Of a DNA stretch of 7,289 nucleotides, positions 6,691-7,289 are shown piece after piece; the stretch's first letter is position 1, and each line of letters begins with the position of its first letter. The notes beneath the pieces were generated by a model that saw only the letters and a program-made list of their open reading frames with translations, was not told where the DNA came from and did not search any database. Origin of the DNA: Methanoculleus sp. (lineage in GTDB: Archaea; Halobacteriota; Methanomicrobia; Methanomicrobiales; Methanoculleaceae); contig JALNXI010000093.1 of the NCBI GenBank assembly GCA_023230425.1, forward strand, positions 1 to 7,289, given 5' to 3'. The position numbers and the translations under genes were made by a program.

Positions 6691-6718
6691 ACGCGACATG
6701 GATTCGTCTGAATCGCGT
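6691..6718. repeat. Bulged inverted repeat, possible operator or RNA hairpin
   Basis: Outer arms ACGC (6691-6694) and GCGT (6715-6718), and inner arms GATTC (6701-6705) and GAATC (6710-6714) around a GTCT loop, with GACATG bulged on the left side. Alternatively the outer six-base arms ACGCGA/TCGCGT enclose 16 bases, a geometry suited to a dimeric DNA-binding protein. It lies between two plus-strand TATA-like elements, a natural place for an operator. Confidence 0.4.
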
Positions 6719-6721
6719 GGG

Positions 6722-6730
6722 AATATTTTA
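6722..6730 (+). promoter_or_regulatory. Probable TATA box of the second PAS gene
   Basis: AATATTTTA followed by TCTATA. A start 25-27 bases downstream, near 6752, would leave a leader of about 30 bases that still includes the ribosome binding site at 6768-6775. It is the best-placed promoter for the gene at 6783. Confidence 0.45.
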
Positions 6731-6767
6731 TCTATACTGGACATTAAACTCCCCTGAGAAGAAAGGA

Positions 6768-6775
6768 AGGTGATC
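6768..6775 (+). promoter_or_regulatory. Ribosome binding site of the second PAS gene
   Basis: AGGTGATC is complementary to the archaeal 16S rRNA 3' end (the part that pairs with GGAGGTGATC) and lies 7 bases before the ATG at 6783. It fixes that start. Confidence 0.8.
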
Positions 6776-6782
6776 CCGGCCA

Positions 6783-7289
6783 ATGCACGAATGCACACCC
6801 ACATACGACGGCATCCCCGCGCTCGCCGCTATACTGGATGCGTTCGGCGAAGGGCTGCTCGTCATCAACCCCGATAACCAGGTGGCCTGCATTAACAGGC
6901 ATCTCCAGCATTTCCTCGGCATCGACCGGGACGCTCTCTCTGAGACCGATGCGGATCAGTTCATCTGCCGGACCCTGGTACCCCGTATCTGCGGGGAGTC
7001 GCGCAGGGCGGAGGCTCTGACGTCCTTCTCCGGCCGCTCGCGGGCCGATATACTCTGTACAATGCTATCGCCCGGCGGCGGGGAGGAGCTGGTCCGCTGC
7101 TCGTGTCGGACTGTGCGTGAAGGTCCTTTTTGCGGTAATCAGTTCATCCGCATCTCTTTCAAACCTTCAGACCTCCAGGGAGCTTCTCTTGTTGACGCTT
7201 CAGCCGGCACTCCGATCCTCCCGGGCAATGGTCCCGGGAGGCCTGCGGATACCCCCGAGCAGAGGCGGATAGAGGAGATCCTGCGGGAG
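6783..7289 (+). CDS. PAS-domain sensor protein, 3' end beyond the window, Cys-rich PAS
   Basis: The frame is open for 169 codons to the right edge, so the protein is partial. Residues 13-126 form a PAS domain (ILDAFGEGLLVINPDNQVAC) laid out like PAS 1 of the protein at 301, which starts DALDDGLLVVND; the two are probably paralogues. Residues 127-169 are a Gly/Pro/Ser linker ending in RRIEEILRE, the kind of helix that usually leads into another PAS or signalling domain. The visible part has no membrane segment, so it is likely cytoplasmic. It carries eight cysteines (4, 36, 62, 70, 92, 106, 108, 117), seven of them within the PAS domain and including a CxC pair, against two in the matching PAS 1 region of the other protein. 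That suggests redox, metal or iron-sulfur sensing, but no CxxCH haem motif is present. The output domain cannot be seen. The start is supported by AGGTGATC 7 bases upstream. Confidence 0.88.
   Translation, partial: MHECTPTYDGIPALAAILDAFGEGLLVINPDNQVACINRHLQHFLGIDRDALSETDADQFICRTLVPRICGESRRAEALTSFSGRSRADILCTMLSPGGGEELVRCSCRTVREGPFCGNQFIRISFKPSDLQGASLVDASAGTPILPGNGPGRPADTPEQRRIEEILRE
7217..7241. repeat. Perfect 9-bp inverted repeat, 7-nt loop
   Basis: CCTCCCGGG (7217-7225), a 7-base loop, then the exact reverse complement CCCGGGAGG (7233-7241). It lies in the Gly/Pro linker of the PAS protein (ILPGNGPGRP). It shares the CCTCCCGG/CCGGGAGG core with the repeat at 61-85. Confidence 0.5.

Larger units (their letters stand above)
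6393..6782. other. Divergent intergenic/regulatory region, about 390 bp
   Basis: No convincing protein gene on either strand. The right half is clearly more AT-rich than the flanks and holds TATA-box-like sequences at 6419-6426 (minus), 6607-6614 (minus TTTATATA; the plus-strand reading ATATATAAA is also TATA-like), 6677-6685 and 6722-6730 (plus). It also has a bulged inverted repeat at 6691-6718 and small hairpins: TGCTC/GAGCA at 6633-6648 and AGGAG/CTCCT at 6660-6677. The number of promoter-like elements exceeds what two divergent genes need, so a small non-coding RNA or multiple regulated start sites are possible. No tRNA or recognised riboswitch was seen. Confidence 0.5.

Noticed and set aside
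6496..6804. Minus-strand open frame of 102 codons across the divergent region
   Set aside because: It runs through several TATA boxes and the ribosome binding site and start of the second PAS gene; its composition does not look coding.
1..7289. CRISPR array, insertion sequence, integrase or phage genes
   Set aside because: No regularly spaced short repeats, no transposase or integrase motifs, and no terminal inverted repeats with target duplications were seen.

Overview
The window looks like GC-rich archaeal chromosome, most probably from a methanogen of the order Methanomicrobiales (Methanoculleus-like). The evidence is a family resemblance, not a database match. It comprises two multi-PAS sensory proteins of the type abundant in that order (one ending in an H-box-like segment with no ATPase domain), a secreted PKD-domain protein rich in N-glycosylation sequons, archaeal ribosome binding sites (GGAGG, GGTGATC) and archaeal TATA boxes (TTTATATA, TATATTTA) in the intergenic regions.

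Layout, left to right. (1) 1-161, minus: the N-terminal part of an acylphosphatase that runs off the left edge. It has no obvious standard start codon and a Ser where the catalytic Asn is expected. (2) 301-2058, plus: a 585-residue cytoplasmic sensor, PAS-PAS-GAF-like-PAS-short C-terminal domain. (3) 2118-2486, minus: a PemK/MazF-type toxin with no recognisable antitoxin beside it. (4) 2487-2720: a GC-rich gap with a 9-bp hairpin. (5) 2721-3914, minus: a secreted protein with two near-identical PKD-like repeats (330-bp tandem duplication) and a Lys/Glu-rich tail. (6) 4010-6022, minus: a CopB-type P1B heavy-metal ATPase (CPH motif, His-rich N-terminus). (7) 6024-6392, minus: a small two-helix membrane protein with a C-terminal SHOCT-like motif, one base upstream of copB and almost certainly co-transcribed with it. 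(8) 6393-6782: a roughly 390-bp gap with several TATA boxes in both orientations and a bulged inverted repeat. (9) 6783-7289, plus: a second PAS protein, open at the right edge, whose visible PAS domain is unusually rich in cysteine.

Functionally, the clearest unit is the SHOCT-protein/copB pair, a metal (probably copper or silver) export operon. Its promoter appears to sit at 6419-6426 and to give a nearly leaderless mRNA. The toxin, the PKD protein and the metal operon all lie on the minus strand between two plus-strand PAS sensors, so the block between about 2118 and 6392 may be an accessory insertion between sensory genes. I found no complete new defence or biosynthetic system. The points most worth a second look are the Cys-rich PAS domain, the divergent regulatory region at 6393-6782, the antitoxin-less MazF, and the degenerate acylphosphatase.
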